DNA of 64,000 nucleotides from JAJRXR01 sp041987545 (GTDB lineage Bacteria > Planctomycetota > Phycisphaerae > Phycisphaerales > UBA1924). A model generated the notes under the pieces. It was given only the letters and a program-made list of their open reading frames with translations. It was not told where the DNA came from and did no database searches. Below are positions 50,012 to 61,390 of the stretch, piece by piece. The stretch covers positions 434,001 through 498,000 of the forward strand of contig JBHIWH010000001.1 of NCBI GenBank assembly GCA_041987545.1. The letters are read 5' to 3'. The translations under genes were made by a program, and so were the position numbers. Position 1 is the first letter of the stretch; each line of letters begins with the position of its first letter.

Positions 50012-51775
50012 ATGATCGATGAGACTCTGATCGCGTCGCTGGGCGTGGGCGATGCCGACGCCGAGGCCCTGATCCGCGAGGCGCTGGGCGCCGACGAGCC
50101 GGACATGGACAGCCTGCTGGGCGACCAGGCGCAGGACATGTCGCCGGGCTCGCTGATCAAGGGGCGCGTGATCGGGATGGCGGGCGACGACGTGGTCATC
50201 GAGGTCGGGCTCAAGAGCGAGGGCCTGATCGACAAGGAGGAGTTCGCCGGGATGCCCGACCTGAAGGTCGGCGACGAGGTGGACGTCCTGCTCGAGACGA
50301 TGGAGGGCGAGGGCGGGCTCGTCGGGCTCTCCAAGCGGAAGGCCGACCGCCAGATCGCGTGGCAGCGGATCACCGAGACGACCAAGCAGGGCGACGAGGT
50401 CGAGGGCACGGTGATGCGGAAGATCAAGGGCGGCCTGCTCGTCGATATCGGCGTGCCGGTCTTCCTGCCCGCGTCGCAGGTGGACATCCGCCGCCCGCAC
50501 GACATCGGGGAGTTCATCGGCCGCAAGATCCGGGCCGAGATCCTCAAGATCGACCAGGACCGGCGGAACATCGTCATCTCCCGCCGCAAGCTCATCGAGC
50601 ACGAGCGGGACGCGGCCAAGAAGCGGCTGCTCGAGACCCTCACCGAGGGCGACATCGTCAAGGGCACGGTCAAGAACATCGCCGACTTCGGCGCGTTCGT
50701 GGACCTGGGCGGGATCGATGGCCTGCTGCACATCACCGACATGTCCTGGGGCCGGATCAACCACCCCTCGGAGATGGTCAAGATCGACGACAGGATCGAC
50801 GTCAAGATCCTGAACATCGACAGAGAGAAGGAGAAGATCGCGCTCGGGCTCAAGCAGACCGAGTCGAGCCCGTGGGAGGAGATCGAGGGCAAGTTCCCGG
50901 TCGGCTCCCGGATCAAGGGCGAGGTGGTCAACATCATGTCCTACGGCGCGTTCATCCGCCTGGAGGACGGGATCGAGGGCCTCGTGCACATCTCCGAGAT
51001 GTCGTGGACCCGCCGCGTCAACCACCCGAGCGAGATGATCTCGGTCGGCGAGGAGGTCGAGGTCGTCGTCCTGGACATCGACAAGAACAAGCAGGAGATC
51101 AGCCTCGGCATGAAGCAGGTCGAGGTGAACCCCTGGGAGCTGGTCAGCGAGAAGTACCCGCCCGGGACCGTCATCAAGGGCGTCGTGCGGAACCTGGCCA
51201 ACTACGGCGCGTTCGTCGAGATCGAGCCGGGGATCGACGGGCTGCTGCACATCTCTGATATGTCCTGGACCAAGAAGGTCACGCACCCCAACGAGCTCTA
51301 CAAGAAGGGCGACGAGGTCGAGTGCGTGGTGCTCGAGGTCGATCAGGAGAAGCAGCGCGTGTCGCTCGGCGTCAAGCAGCTGGCCGAGGACCCGTGGCTC
51401 GAGGCCATCCCGGGCGCGTACCAGCCGGGCATGGTCGTGCGGGGCAAGGTGACCAAGATCACCAACTTCGGCGTGTTCGTCGAGCTCGAGGACGACCTCG
51501 AGGGCCTGCTGCATATTTCTGAGCTGGCGGACCACAAGGTCGAGAACCCGCAGGACGTGGTCAAGGCCGACGAGGAGGTGGACGTCAAGATCCTCCGCGT
51601 CGATACCGCCGAGCGGAAGATCGGCCTGTCGCTCAAGCGCGCCCAGTGGGGCGACACCACGGGCGGCGGGGAGGCCGGCGGCGGGGACGACGGCGGGTAC
51701 ATGCCCCCGGACATGCCCTCGCGGGGCGGCATGGACGAGCACGGGTCCATGGGCACCGACAAGATCTCGTTCTGA
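50012..51775 (+). CDS. rpsA: 30S ribosomal protein S1
   Basis: The 587-residue protein has six S1 (OB-fold) repeats: starts are SLIKGRVIGMAGDDVVIEVG, DEVEGTVMRKIKGGLLVDIG, DIVKGTVKNIADFGAFVDLG, SRIKGEVVNIMSYGAFIRLE, TVIKGVVRNLANYGAFVEIE and MVVRGKVTKITNFGVFVELE. The first two are the divergent ribosome-binding type, the last four the canonical RNA-binding type with GLLHISDMSW-like ends. A Gly/Asp/Met-rich tail of about 40 residues closes it. It binds mRNA leaders on the 30S subunit. The terminator at 51815 closes its transcript. Confidence 0.95.
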   Translation: MIDETLIASLGVGDADAEALIREALGADEPDMDSLLGDQAQDMSPGSLIKGRVIGMAGDDVVIEVGLKSEGLIDKEEFAGMPDLKVGDEVDVLLETMEGEGGLVGLSKRKADRQIAWQRITETTKQGDEVEGTVMRKIKGGLLVDIGVPVFLPASQVDIRRPHDIGEFIGRKIRAEILKIDQDRRNIVISRRKLIEHERDAAKKRLLETLTEGDIVKGTVKNIADFGAFVDLGGIDGLLHITDMSWGRINHPSEMVKIDDRIDVKILNIDREKEKIALGLKQTESSPWEEIEGKFPVGSRIKGEVVNIMSYGAFIRLEDGIEGLVHISEMSWTRRVNHPSEMISVGEEVEVVVLDIDKNKQEISLGMKQVEVNPWELVSEKYPPGTVIKGVVRNLANYGAFVEIEPGIDGLLHISDMSWTKKVTHPNELYKKGDEVECVVLEVDQEKQRVSLGVKQLAEDPWLEAIPGAYQPGMVVRGKVTKITNFGVFVELEDDLEGLLHISELADHKVENPQDVVKADEEVDVKILRVDTAERKIGLSLKRAQWGDTTGGGEAGGGDDGGYMPPDMPSRGGMDEHGSMGTDKISF

Positions 51776-51814
51776 CGCGGCGCGTCGGACGGATCGGGCT
51801 CTGGTGAATCACAG

Positions 51815-51846
51815 CCGCCCCGGGATCTCCCGGGGCGGTTTTCGTT
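51815..51846 (+). terminator. Rho-independent terminator of rpsA
   Basis: CCGCCCCGGG (51815-51824) and CCCGGGGCGG (51829-51838) form a perfect 10-bp stem with an ATCT loop, followed by TTTTCGTT. Confidence 0.92.
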
Positions 51847-51945
51847 GGATCGGGTGGTGGGGGCGCCGCGTACGATCGAGGGACGCACGCTCGGCCGCGC
51901 CGGCCCGCCTCGTGTTGGCGGGCGAAGAAGGACGCGGGGCTCGCT

Positions 51946-52026
51946 CTAGCAGAGGGCGATGAAGCTCAGGAGCGTGAGCATCGCGACTCGGCGGCGGGCG
52001 GGGGTGAGCTTGAACAGGTTGCTCAT
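51946..52026 (-). CDS. Predicted 26-residue hydrophobic peptide
   Basis: ATG 52026 to TAG 51946 encodes 26 residues beginning MSNLFKLTPARRRVA and continuing with a hydrophobic end closed by ALC. It has a basic patch followed by one short hydrophobic helix. A purine-rich AGAGAAGAGAGAG stretch lies just upstream of the ATG. After the stop, on the minus strand, GCCCGCC and GGCGGGC form a 7-bp hairpin without a T tract. It lies alone in the intergenic region between rpsA and a plus-strand gene. Without homologues this is only a candidate. Confidence 0.4.
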   Translation of the reverse strand: MSNLFKLTPARRRVAMLTLLSFIALC

Positions 52027-52204
52027 GGGAACTCTCTCTTCTCTCTGGTTGTGGATCGCGGACGCCCAATCATGGCGCCGCCCCGGGGGATCGCCAAGCA
52101 CTCCGCCCGTGTTCGGGGGAGGAGCGGCGAGAAATCGCGTTCTCGGACGCCTCGCCGGTTCGGGTCGCGCGGGCGCCGGGCGTGGGGGGGACGCGGGGCG
52201 TTGC

Positions 52205-54106
52205 GTGGGGGCAACGCGCGCCTGGATTTGGGCCCTGATCACGGCGGTTCTCGTGGGCGCCGCGTGCGGGCCCGCGTTGTCGCAGGAGCTGCAGCTCGAG
52301 CCGGCGCCGGCGTCCGAGAACCGGGTCACACCGCCCGGTCCGATGGAGACGATGGACGCGTACCGCCTGGTGCGGTCGTGGCTCGACGCGGGCGCCGCGC
52401 CCGAGGCGCCCCCGGCCGAGGGCCTGCCCGACTGCGGCGGGGCGTCGGTCGTCGTGATGAGCGGGGGGCGGGTCGTCGGGCGCGGGCTGTCGATGCGCGG
52501 CGAGGGCGACGAACGCGGGCGCGCGGTCTGGGCGGCGGCGTCGGAGGCGATCGCGCAGGCGGTCCGGCGGACCGGCCCGGGCGACGCGCTGGATCCGACG
52601 CCGATGCGCGTGAGCCTCGAGCTGGCGGGCGCGCCGGTCCCCCTGAGCGACGCGGAGGTCATCAGCCCGGCGCTGACGCTGGCGCCGGGGCTCGACGGCG
52701 TCGCGGTCCGGCGCGGCGAGGCTCTGGCGGCGACGTTCCCCGGGACGATCCTGCGGCGGAACACGGACGCGGGCCGCGCGATCGGGGCGCTGGCGGCGGA
52801 GCTCACCGGGGATGTGGAGGACGCGCTGGCCTCGCCCGCGACGCTCGTCGAGCGGGGGATGACGCTGTACCGGTTCAGGGTGACGCACGTCGCCGAGCCG
52901 GCGCCCGGGATGGCGGCGGTGTTCCTGCACAGGGGCGGGCGCGTGGTGGACGCGCGGGAGCTGACGCGGCTGGGCCTGGCGGACTTCGCCCAGGGCCTGG
53001 CGGCGCACCTCGAGGAGCGACGCTGGCCGGGCGTCGAGCGGTTCGGGCTGCGGGGGACGTTCGATCCCGTGTCCGGGCGGCACGAGGCGGGGCTGGAGGA
53101 CCCGGCGGCGCAGGCGGTCGTGGCGCTGGCGCTGGCGCGGTTGGCGCGCACGCCGGGCGTGCACCGGGGCGCGGCCGATCGGTCGCGTTCGGTCGGCGCG
53201 GGGATCCTCGCGGACTTGGCTGTGGTCGAGGACGCGGAGCGGTTGGCGCCGATCGATCCGGAGACGGGCGAGGCGGTGGCGCCGCCCCCGCCCCCGGCGT
53301 GGGAGGGCGCCGCGGCGTCGGCGGCGTGCGTTGTTGCGCTCGGCGAGCTCGGCGCGCAGGCGGTCGCGGTGGATCCGGAGCTGAGCGCGCTGCGCGACCG
53401 GGTGCTGGGGCGTCTGGACGCGGCGTTCGCCGAGGAAGACGGGTTCGAGGAGGGTGTCGGGCCCGACGCGTTGGGGCTGGTGGCGTACGGCGTGGTGCGC
53501 GCGCACACGGTGTTTGAGCGTGGCTCGGGCGGGCGGGCGCGGGCGGCGGTGGCCGCGGCGTTCCGCGACACGCCGACGAACCTGCTCGTTGGACAGATGC
53601 CCTGGCTGGGCTGGGCGGACATCGAGCTGTCGGCGGCCGAGGGGCGAGCGCCCGCGGCGGCGGACCTGCTGCGGGAGATGCGGGCCACGGTCTGGGAGCA
53701 CCAGCTCTCGGGGCCGGACGTCGCGCCCTGGGACCGCGACCTGGTCGGGGGGATCGTGTTCACGCGGGGGCGGACGCCCCTGCCGACGTGGCACAGCGCC
53801 CGCCCGCTGGCGGTGATCGCGACGATGCTCGGCGAGCGAAGCCTGACCTCCGGCTGGGCCGCCGGGGGCGAGGCGCCGGCGGAGCTGCTGCGGCTGGTGG
53901 ACTCGCTGCGGTTTCTGCGGCAGCTGGCCGCGGGCGTGCCCTCGGGGCACATGTACGCCCGGCCCGAGCGGGCGGGGTGGGGGGTCCGGCAGGCCCCGTG
54001 GGACCAGCGGATGCCGACGGACGCGTCGGCCCTGACGCTGCTGACGGTGTGCGAGGCCCTGCGGAGCATGGATGCGCTGGCGCAGCGAGACGGCGAATAT
54101 CCATAA
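52205..54106 (+). CDS. Large exported protein, possibly helical toroid, function unknown
   Basis: The 633-residue product is read from GTG 52205, which gives a normal signal peptide (WIWALITAVLVGAACGPALSQ); the frame is open upstream to 51959 but that part lacks a convincing N-terminus. The body contains repeated helix pairs with Ala-rich faces (AQAVVALALARLART, SAACVVALGELGAQA, DALGLVAYGVVRAHT), a pattern of alpha/alpha toroid folds. PWLGWADIELSAAEG and LVGGIVFTRG lie near the end. No catalytic motif is seen and I do not recognise the family. It lies between rpsA and gyrA on the same strand. Confidence 0.72.
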   Translation: MGATRAWIWALITAVLVGAACGPALSQELQLEPAPASENRVTPPGPMETMDAYRLVRSWLDAGAAPEAPPAEGLPDCGGASVVVMSGGRVVGRGLSMRGEGDERGRAVWAAASEAIAQAVRRTGPGDALDPTPMRVSLELAGAPVPLSDAEVISPALTLAPGLDGVAVRRGEALAATFPGTILRRNTDAGRAIGALAAELTGDVEDALASPATLVERGMTLYRFRVTHVAEPAPGMAAVFLHRGGRVVDARELTRLGLADFAQGLAAHLEERRWPGVERFGLRGTFDPVSGRHEAGLEDPAAQAVVALALARLARTPGVHRGAADRSRSVGAGILADLAVVEDAERLAPIDPETGEAVAPPPPPAWEGAAASAACVVALGELGAQAVAVDPELSALRDRVLGRLDAAFAEEDGFEEGVGPDALGLVAYGVVRAHTVFERGSGGRARAAVAAAFRDTPTNLLVGQMPWLGWADIELSAAEGRAPAAADLLREMRATVWEHQLSGPDVAPWDRDLVGGIVFTRGRTPLPTWHSARPLAVIATMLGERSLTSGWAAGGEAPAELLRLVDSLRFLRQLAAGVPSGHMYARPERAGWGVRQAPWDQRMPTDASALTLLTVCEALRSMDALAQRDGEYP

Positions 54107-54151
54107 AGCTCTATAAAACAGAGGTTTAGGCGAGGCGTCGGTCGTCAGTCT

Positions 54152-54175
54152 CGTGCGCGCGCGTGCGCGCGTATA
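54152..54175 (+). other. 24-base alternating pyrimidine-purine tract upstream of gyrA
   Basis: From CGTGCGCGCGCGTG through TATA every step alternates pyrimidine and purine for 24 bases, mainly CG and TG steps. Such tracts flip readily to left-handed Z-DNA under negative supercoiling. It lies 14 bases before a TAGAAT box and about 90 bases before the gyrA start. Confidence 0.7.
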
Positions 54176-54189
54176 GCAGTTTGGCGCGC

Positions 54190-54195
54190 TAGAAT
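54190..54195 (+). promoter_or_regulatory. Putative gyrA -10 box
   Basis: TAGAAT lies directly downstream of the alternating tract; 17 bases upstream there is no clear -35, only GC-rich alternating sequence. A transcript start near 54202 leaves a leader of about 65 nt. Confidence 0.45.
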
Positions 54196-54266
54196 CTCTG
54201 ACACGCCCGGAGTGGGCCCGGGACCCCGGATCGCGGGGGCCGGCCAGGGGCGGGAGCGGAGTGCGC

Positions 54267-57035
<2,769 letters not shown>

Positions 57036-57112
57036 TGGGCGCCCGGGTCGGGCGGGGCGTAGACTGGACTCGCGGGCGCGGTTCGCCGGCGGGGACCCCT
57101 CGGAGACGAGCG

Positions 57113-57466
57113 ATGGCGATCGATTGGTCGGACAACATCCTGCTTGCGAACCTGTCCGACGAGCCGGCGTTGTCGGAGGAGCTGGGCCTGGTCGTGGACC
57201 AGATCAAGGACGCCGACGCGGCGCCCCACGCGGTCCTGGACTTCCGCGGCGTGAGCTACGTGAACAGCTCGAACATCGCCCAGCTGCTGCGGATCCGGAA
57301 GATGCTCGACGAGGCGGGGCAGCAGATGCGGGTGTGCGGCGTCACCGACGAGGTCTGGTCGGTCATGCTCGTGACCGGGCTGGACAAGGTGTTCCGGTTC
57401 GCGCCGGACACGATGACGGCGCTGGCGGGCCTGCAGCTGGACGACGCGGCCGGGCTGGACGCCTGA
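57113..57466 (+). CDS. STAS-domain protein (anti-sigma factor antagonist type)
   Basis: The 117-residue protein is a single STAS domain: LDFRGVSYVNSSNIAQLLRI carries the phosphorylatable Ser position (NSSN), followed by the helix KMLDEAGQQMRVCGVTDEVW. In partner-switching pathways such proteins bind an anti-sigma kinase and are controlled by a PP2C phosphatase; a SpoIIE-type phosphatase gene lies 3 kb downstream. No kinase is visible here. ATG 57113 has CGGAGACGAGCG upstream. Confidence 0.9.
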   Translation: MAIDWSDNILLANLSDEPALSEELGLVVDQIKDADAAPHAVLDFRGVSYVNSSNIAQLLRIRKMLDEAGQQMRVCGVTDEVWSVMLVTGLDKVFRFAPDTMTALAGLQLDDAAGLDA

Positions 57467-57470
57467 GGCG

Positions 57471-59147
57471 CTAGGCCTCCGGATCGCGCGACGGCGCGTT
57501 GGCCCGGAGTACTCGTCGCATCCTCGCCGCCATACGCAGACCGACGCTCTGCTCCTCGTCGATGACCTCGTCGGCGGCGCTCTCGATCTCGTCAACGTGG
57601 CGGTGGTATCGGGCTCGGGCGATCACGTGGGCCGACGGGGCCATGGCGGTGATCCGCGCGGCGATCGTGCGGCACGCGTCGGGCTCGGGGATGGTGACGA
57701 CGGCGACCTCGACGCCGTGCACGCCCGCGTGCTCGAGCACCTCGGCGTGCCTCGCGTCGCCGAGGTGCGCGTGTAGACCCTTGGGCGCCGACCGGATGAT
57801 CGCGGGATTCAGGTCGATCACCGAGGCCCGCTCGCCCAGCCGGAGCGCGCTCTCGGCGACCATGCGCCCGGTCGGGCCGAACCCGATGATGAGCAGGCGG
57901 GGCCCGGGTTCGATGTCCTGCTCGGTCGGCGTCGGCTGGGGTCCCTTGGGGCCTCCCGCCCGCTGCAGCAGGGCGGCGATCCGCCCGGAGACGTGGGGCG
58001 CCGTCGCGACGAGGTAGGGCGTGACGAAGAGCGTGACGATGGTCGCGGAGATGATCAGCTTGAAGAGGTGGTCGTCGAGCAGTGCGCTGCCCCGGGCCGT
58101 CTCGGCGAGCACGAACGAGAACTCCCCGACCTGGCCCAGGCATAGGCCCGCGGCGAGGGCGTGGGCGAGAGGAAGACGGAAGAGACGGAGGACCCCCAGG
58201 ACGACGAGGGCCTTGCCGACCACGATCGCGGCGACGAGCGCGAGCACGGCGGGGAGTTGCCCGAGGAGCCAGGCGGGGTCGCCCACGAGGCCGATGGAGC
58301 TGAAGAACAGCGTGACCAGGAGCGTGCGGATCGAGGCGACGTCGGAGCGGATCTGTGTGGCAAACGGGGACTCGGCGAGCAGCATGCCGGCGACGAACGC
58401 GCCCAGGGCGGGGGAGAGCCCGAGGGAGTGGGCGCCCCACGCGGCGCCGAGGCCGGTCACGATCGCGAGCAGGATGGGCAGGTCGCGGTTGCGCTGCAGG
58501 GACTCGAGCACGAGCACGCGCGGGACGATGATGTTGAACAACAGGTAGAACGAGGCGGCGAGGACCCCGGCCCAGAACAGGGTTCGGAGGATGTCCAGGA
58601 ACACGCCCACGGCGCCGCCGTCGGAGCCGAACGCGGTCACGAGCAGCACGAGTGGGACGACGGCCATGTCCTGGACGAGGAGGATGCCCAGCACGTGGCG
58701 CCCGTGGATGCTCTCGATCTGTGCCCTGGCAACCAGGAGGCGGAGCACGACCGCGGTGCTGCTCAGGGCGACGATCGCGCCGACGGCGAACGCGACGCCC
58801 GGGGCCAGCCCGAACGCTACCGAGACGCCGAATCCGATCGCGACGGTGACGGCGACCTGGGCGGTCCCGCCGAAGAGCGCGGCGGGGCCCAGCCGCCTCA
58901 GGCGGCCCCACGAGAACTCGAGCCCGATGGTGAACAGGAGGAGGGCGACGCCGAGCTCGGCGAAGGCGGCGACCTCGTCGGTGTCGCTGATGAGCGCGAA
59001 TGCGTTGGGCCCGAGGAGCGTCCCGGCGAGCAGGTAGCCGAGGATCGGGCTCTGGCGGAGGCGCTCGCAGAGGACGCCCAGGACGAGCGCCGCGGTGAGC
59101 AGGACGAGGATGCTGAAGAGGGTGGTCCACATGTCCATCGCCCGCAT
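57471..59147 (-). CDS. CPA2-family cation/proton antiporter with TrkA-N domain (KefB-like)
   Basis: The 558-residue product has about 12 membrane helices of the CPA2 type: SPILGYLLAGTLLGPNAFAL near the start, GIGLEFSWGR-like (FTIGLEFSWG), a VALSSTAVVLRLL segment near 150 and GLSPALGAFVAGMLLAESP. A cytoplasmic TrkA-N (Rossmann) domain follows (RLLIIGFGPTGRMVAESALRLG, then ASVIDLNPAII). It exchanges K+ or Na+ for H+ and is gated by a nucleotide on the TrkA domain. No TrkA-C domain is present. Start ATG 59147; ATG 59138 is an alternative, and neither has a strong ribosome-binding site. Confidence 0.9.
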   Translation of the reverse strand: MRAMDMWTTLFSILVLLTAALVLGVLCERLRQSPILGYLLAGTLLGPNAFALISDTDEVAAFAELGVALLLFTIGLEFSWGRLRRLGPAALFGGTAQVAVTVAIGFGVSVAFGLAPGVAFAVGAIVALSSTAVVLRLLVARAQIESIHGRHVLGILLVQDMAVVPLVLLVTAFGSDGGAVGVFLDILRTLFWAGVLAASFYLLFNIIVPRVLVLESLQRNRDLPILLAIVTGLGAAWGAHSLGLSPALGAFVAGMLLAESPFATQIRSDVASIRTLLVTLFFSSIGLVGDPAWLLGQLPAVLALVAAIVVGKALVVLGVLRLFRLPLAHALAAGLCLGQVGEFSFVLAETARGSALLDDHLFKLIISATIVTLFVTPYLVATAPHVSGRIAALLQRAGGPKGPQPTPTEQDIEPGPRLLIIGFGPTGRMVAESALRLGERASVIDLNPAIIRSAPKGLHAHLGDARHAEVLEHAGVHGVEVAVVTIPEPDACRTIAARITAMAPSAHVIARARYHRHVDEIESAADEVIDEEQSVGLRMAARMRRVLRANAPSRDPEA

Positions 59148-59226
59148 GGTCGCAGATCGGCCTCGGGCCCGCGACCCGGGATCGGGCTCCGGACGCGCGT
59201 CGGCATCCGGGCCGGTCGCGGGGCGG

Positions 59227-59232
59227 TACAGT
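59227..59232 (+). promoter_or_regulatory. Putative -10 box for leaderless ABC ATPase transcript
   Basis: TACAGT ends 7 nt before ATG 59240, with CCGGTCC as the intervening bases and no ribosome-binding site. Confidence 0.45.
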
Positions 59233-59239
59233 CCGGTCC

Positions 59240-60019
59240 ATGAGTGCCGCGTCCCCGAACTCCTCATCCCCGGGCCGGGCCAACGGGTCGGCGCCCCGGG
59301 CCGACCGCCCGGTCGCCGAGCTCCGCGGCGTGCGCAAGACGTACTACAAGCCGGACGGCTCGGTCATGGTCGAGGCGCTCAAGGGGATCGACCTGACGAT
59401 CCCGGCGGGCCAGTACGTCGCGATCATGGGCGCGTCCGGCTCGGGCAAGTCCACGCTGATGAACATCCTGGGGTGCCTGGACCGCCCGACCGAGGGCGAG
59501 TACCTGCTGGACGGCGTGCCGGCCGAGCGGCTGGGCGACGAGGAGTTGTCCGCGTTCCGGGGCCGCAAGATCGGGTTTGTGTTTCAGGCGTTCAACCTGA
59601 TCCCGCAGCTGACGCTGGAGGACAACGTCGCGGTGCCGCTGTTCTACCAGGACGTGCCCAAGGGCGAGCGGATGCGGCGTGCGATCGAGAAACTGACGCT
59701 GGTCGGTCTCGACGACCGAGTCGGGCACAGGCCCCGGGAGCTGTCGGGCGGGCAGCAGCAGCGGGCGGCGATCGCGCGGGCGCTGGTGACCGAGCCGGTG
59801 GTGCTGATGGCCGACGAGCCGACGGGCAACCTGGACTCCAAGACGGGCGAGGCGATCCTGACGCTCTTCGAGGACCTGCACGACCAGGGCATGACGATCA
59901 TGATGGTGACTCACGACGACTCGGTCGCCGAGCGGTGCGAGCGGGTCGTGCGGCTGCGGGACGGGGAGATCGAGAGCGACACGGTGGTGCAGGACCCCGT
60001 GCGGTCCGTGCGGGCGTGA
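59240..60019 (+). CDS. ABC transporter ATP-binding protein, MacB/LolD-like
   Basis: This 259-residue ATPase has Walker A GASGSGKST near residue 70, the Q-loop FQAFNLIPQLT, signature LSGGQQQR, Walker B VVLMADEPTGNLDS, and the switch His in MVTHDDSVAERC. The PTGNLDS form and the preceding GEYLLDGVPAERL fit the MacB/LolD/FtsE subgroup. An N-terminal Ser/Pro/Arg-rich extension of 20 residues precedes the domain. No permease gene is adjacent, so it is an orphan here; the partner is likely encoded elsewhere. It is divergent from the antiporter gene. Confidence 0.92.
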   Translation: MSAASPNSSSPGRANGSAPRADRPVAELRGVRKTYYKPDGSVMVEALKGIDLTIPAGQYVAIMGASGSGKSTLMNILGCLDRPTEGEYLLDGVPAERLGDEELSAFRGRKIGFVFQAFNLIPQLTLEDNVAVPLFYQDVPKGERMRRAIEKLTLVGLDDRVGHRPRELSGGQQQRAAIARALVTEPVVLMADEPTGNLDSKTGEAILTLFEDLHDQGMTIMMVTHDDSVAERCERVVRLRDGEIESDTVVQDPVRSVRA

Positions 60020-60034
60020 ACCGAGTTGAGCCGT

Positions 60035-61303
60035 TCAGGCCGCGCGTGTCGCGGCGAGGGGCGCCGGGGCGATGAGCATCGCCGTCAGGTCGTCGCCCTG
60101 GTGGAGCGAGCCGGCCTGCTCGTCGAGGTCCCGCTCGAAGACTGCGACGGAGCGGGCGACGGCGTCGGCGTCCCAGCTCTGGGCGGCGAGGCCCGAGAGA
60201 CGGTCGATGTGCAGGTGCGTTGGCAGCTTGAGGGCCTTGTCGTCGGCGCCGGGCTCGTGGTAGACGGTCTCGAAGCCGTCGGAGTACAGGACGAGGGCGT
60301 CGCGCTCGCCGAGCGTGACGTGGGCCTCGGTGAACTCGGCCTCGGCGAAGACGCCGAGCAGCGGGCCGTCGGTCTCGACGCGTTCGATGCGGCCGTCGCG
60401 TGAGAGGATGGGCGGGGGGTGGCCGGCGCCGGCGATGCGGGCCTCGCGGGTGCGCGTGTTGATGACGCCGTAGACCGCGGTCGCGAATCGGTGGCCCGCG
60501 CCCGGGCGGTCGGTGAGCTCGAGGTTGAGGCGGCGGAGGGCTTCGGCGGGCGGGACGATCGTGAACGAGCCGTCGATGCGGTCGAGCTTGCGGAGGCTCT
60601 TGGCGATGACGAGCGTGAGCAGCGCCGCGGGCACGCCGTGGCCGACCGCGTCGCCCAGGAAAAAGCCCACGTGCTCGTCGTCCAGGGGGGTGATCTCGAA
60701 GATGTCGCCCGAGACGTAGCCGGCGGGGCGGAAGACGACGGCGAGGTTCAGGCCCGGGATCGTCGGCGGGCGGTCGGGGATGAACTCGCGCTGGACGGTC
60801 GCGGCCAGCTGGAGCTCCTCCTGCATCCGCTCCATCTCGGACTCGGCGCCGCGGAGCGAGGACATGGTGAGCCTCAGGTCCTGGTCCAGTCGCCGGATGA
60901 CGGGCTGGTTGCGGGCGAGGGTGCGGACGACCGCGGCCAGGTATGCCGGCTCGGCGTCCACACGTTCGACGACGAGGCGGTCGTCGGTGTTCAGACGATT
61001 CAGACGCGGGTCGTCGGGCTGCAGGAGCAGGACGATCGGCGCCAGCGCCTGGTGGGCGAGGTCGGCCAGCTGGTAGGCGAACATGGAGGGGTCGGCGGGG
61101 GTGAGGGCGGCGATGACGACGTCGCCGATGGAGGCGCCGGCGCTGAGCGCGTCGATCGCGGCGGAGACGGGGCGGGGGTCGAGCGCGGGCGTGCTCGCGC
61201 CGGGCCAGGCGGCCAGGAGGGCCTGGGCGGCGGCGTCGGCGGCGGCCTCCGCGTCCGGGCTGGCCGCGAGGACGATCGTCGGGGCGCTGCGGGTTCCGGG
61301 CAC
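60035..61303 (-). CDS. PP2C/SpoIIE-type serine phosphatase
   Basis: The 422-residue protein has a response-receiver-like N-terminal half (PTIVLAASPDAEAAADAAAQ, VVIAALTPADPSMFAYQLADLAHQ) with a coiled helix at about 145-175 (SEMERMQEELQLAATVQREF). A C-terminal SpoIIE phosphatase domain follows (GYVSGDIFEITPLDDEHVGF, LGDAVGHGVPAALLT, LVLYSDGFETVYHE, HQGDDLTAMLIA, with the metal-binding Asp residues). It would dephosphorylate a STAS protein such as the one encoded 3 kb upstream on the other strand. The start is GTG 61303, with GGAGG upstream. Confidence 0.9.
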   Translation of the reverse strand: MPGTRSAPTIVLAASPDAEAAADAAAQALLAAWPGASTPALDPRPVSAAIDALSAGASIGDVVIAALTPADPSMFAYQLADLAHQALAPIVLLLQPDDPRLNRLNTDDRLVVERVDAEPAYLAAVVRTLARNQPVIRRLDQDLRLTMSSLRGAESEMERMQEELQLAATVQREFIPDRPPTIPGLNLAVVFRPAGYVSGDIFEITPLDDEHVGFFLGDAVGHGVPAALLTLVIAKSLRKLDRIDGSFTIVPPAEALRRLNLELTDRPGAGHRFATAVYGVINTRTREARIAGAGHPPPILSRDGRIERVETDGPLLGVFAEAEFTEAHVTLGERDALVLYSDGFETVYHEPGADDKALKLPTHLHIDRLSGLAAQSWDADAVARSVAVFERDLDEQAGSLHQGDDLTAMLIAPAPLAATRAA

Positions 61304-61390
61304 CGGGTCCTCCAGCGCCGCTTCTCGGACCTGCCCGCCGCCTCGGGGGCGGAGGGGGGCCGTGGGTCTCGACGCCCCGGGCGTATCGGC

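Noticed and set aside
49750..50022. Small plus-strand frame ending inside the rpsA start
   Set aside because: Arg/Gly-rich composition and no ribosome-binding site; more likely untranslated leader.
51946..54069. 707-codon minus-strand frame
   Set aside because: Ser/Arg/Pro-rich shadow of the exported gene; only its last 26 codons have an independent start and upstream site and are listed as a small gene.
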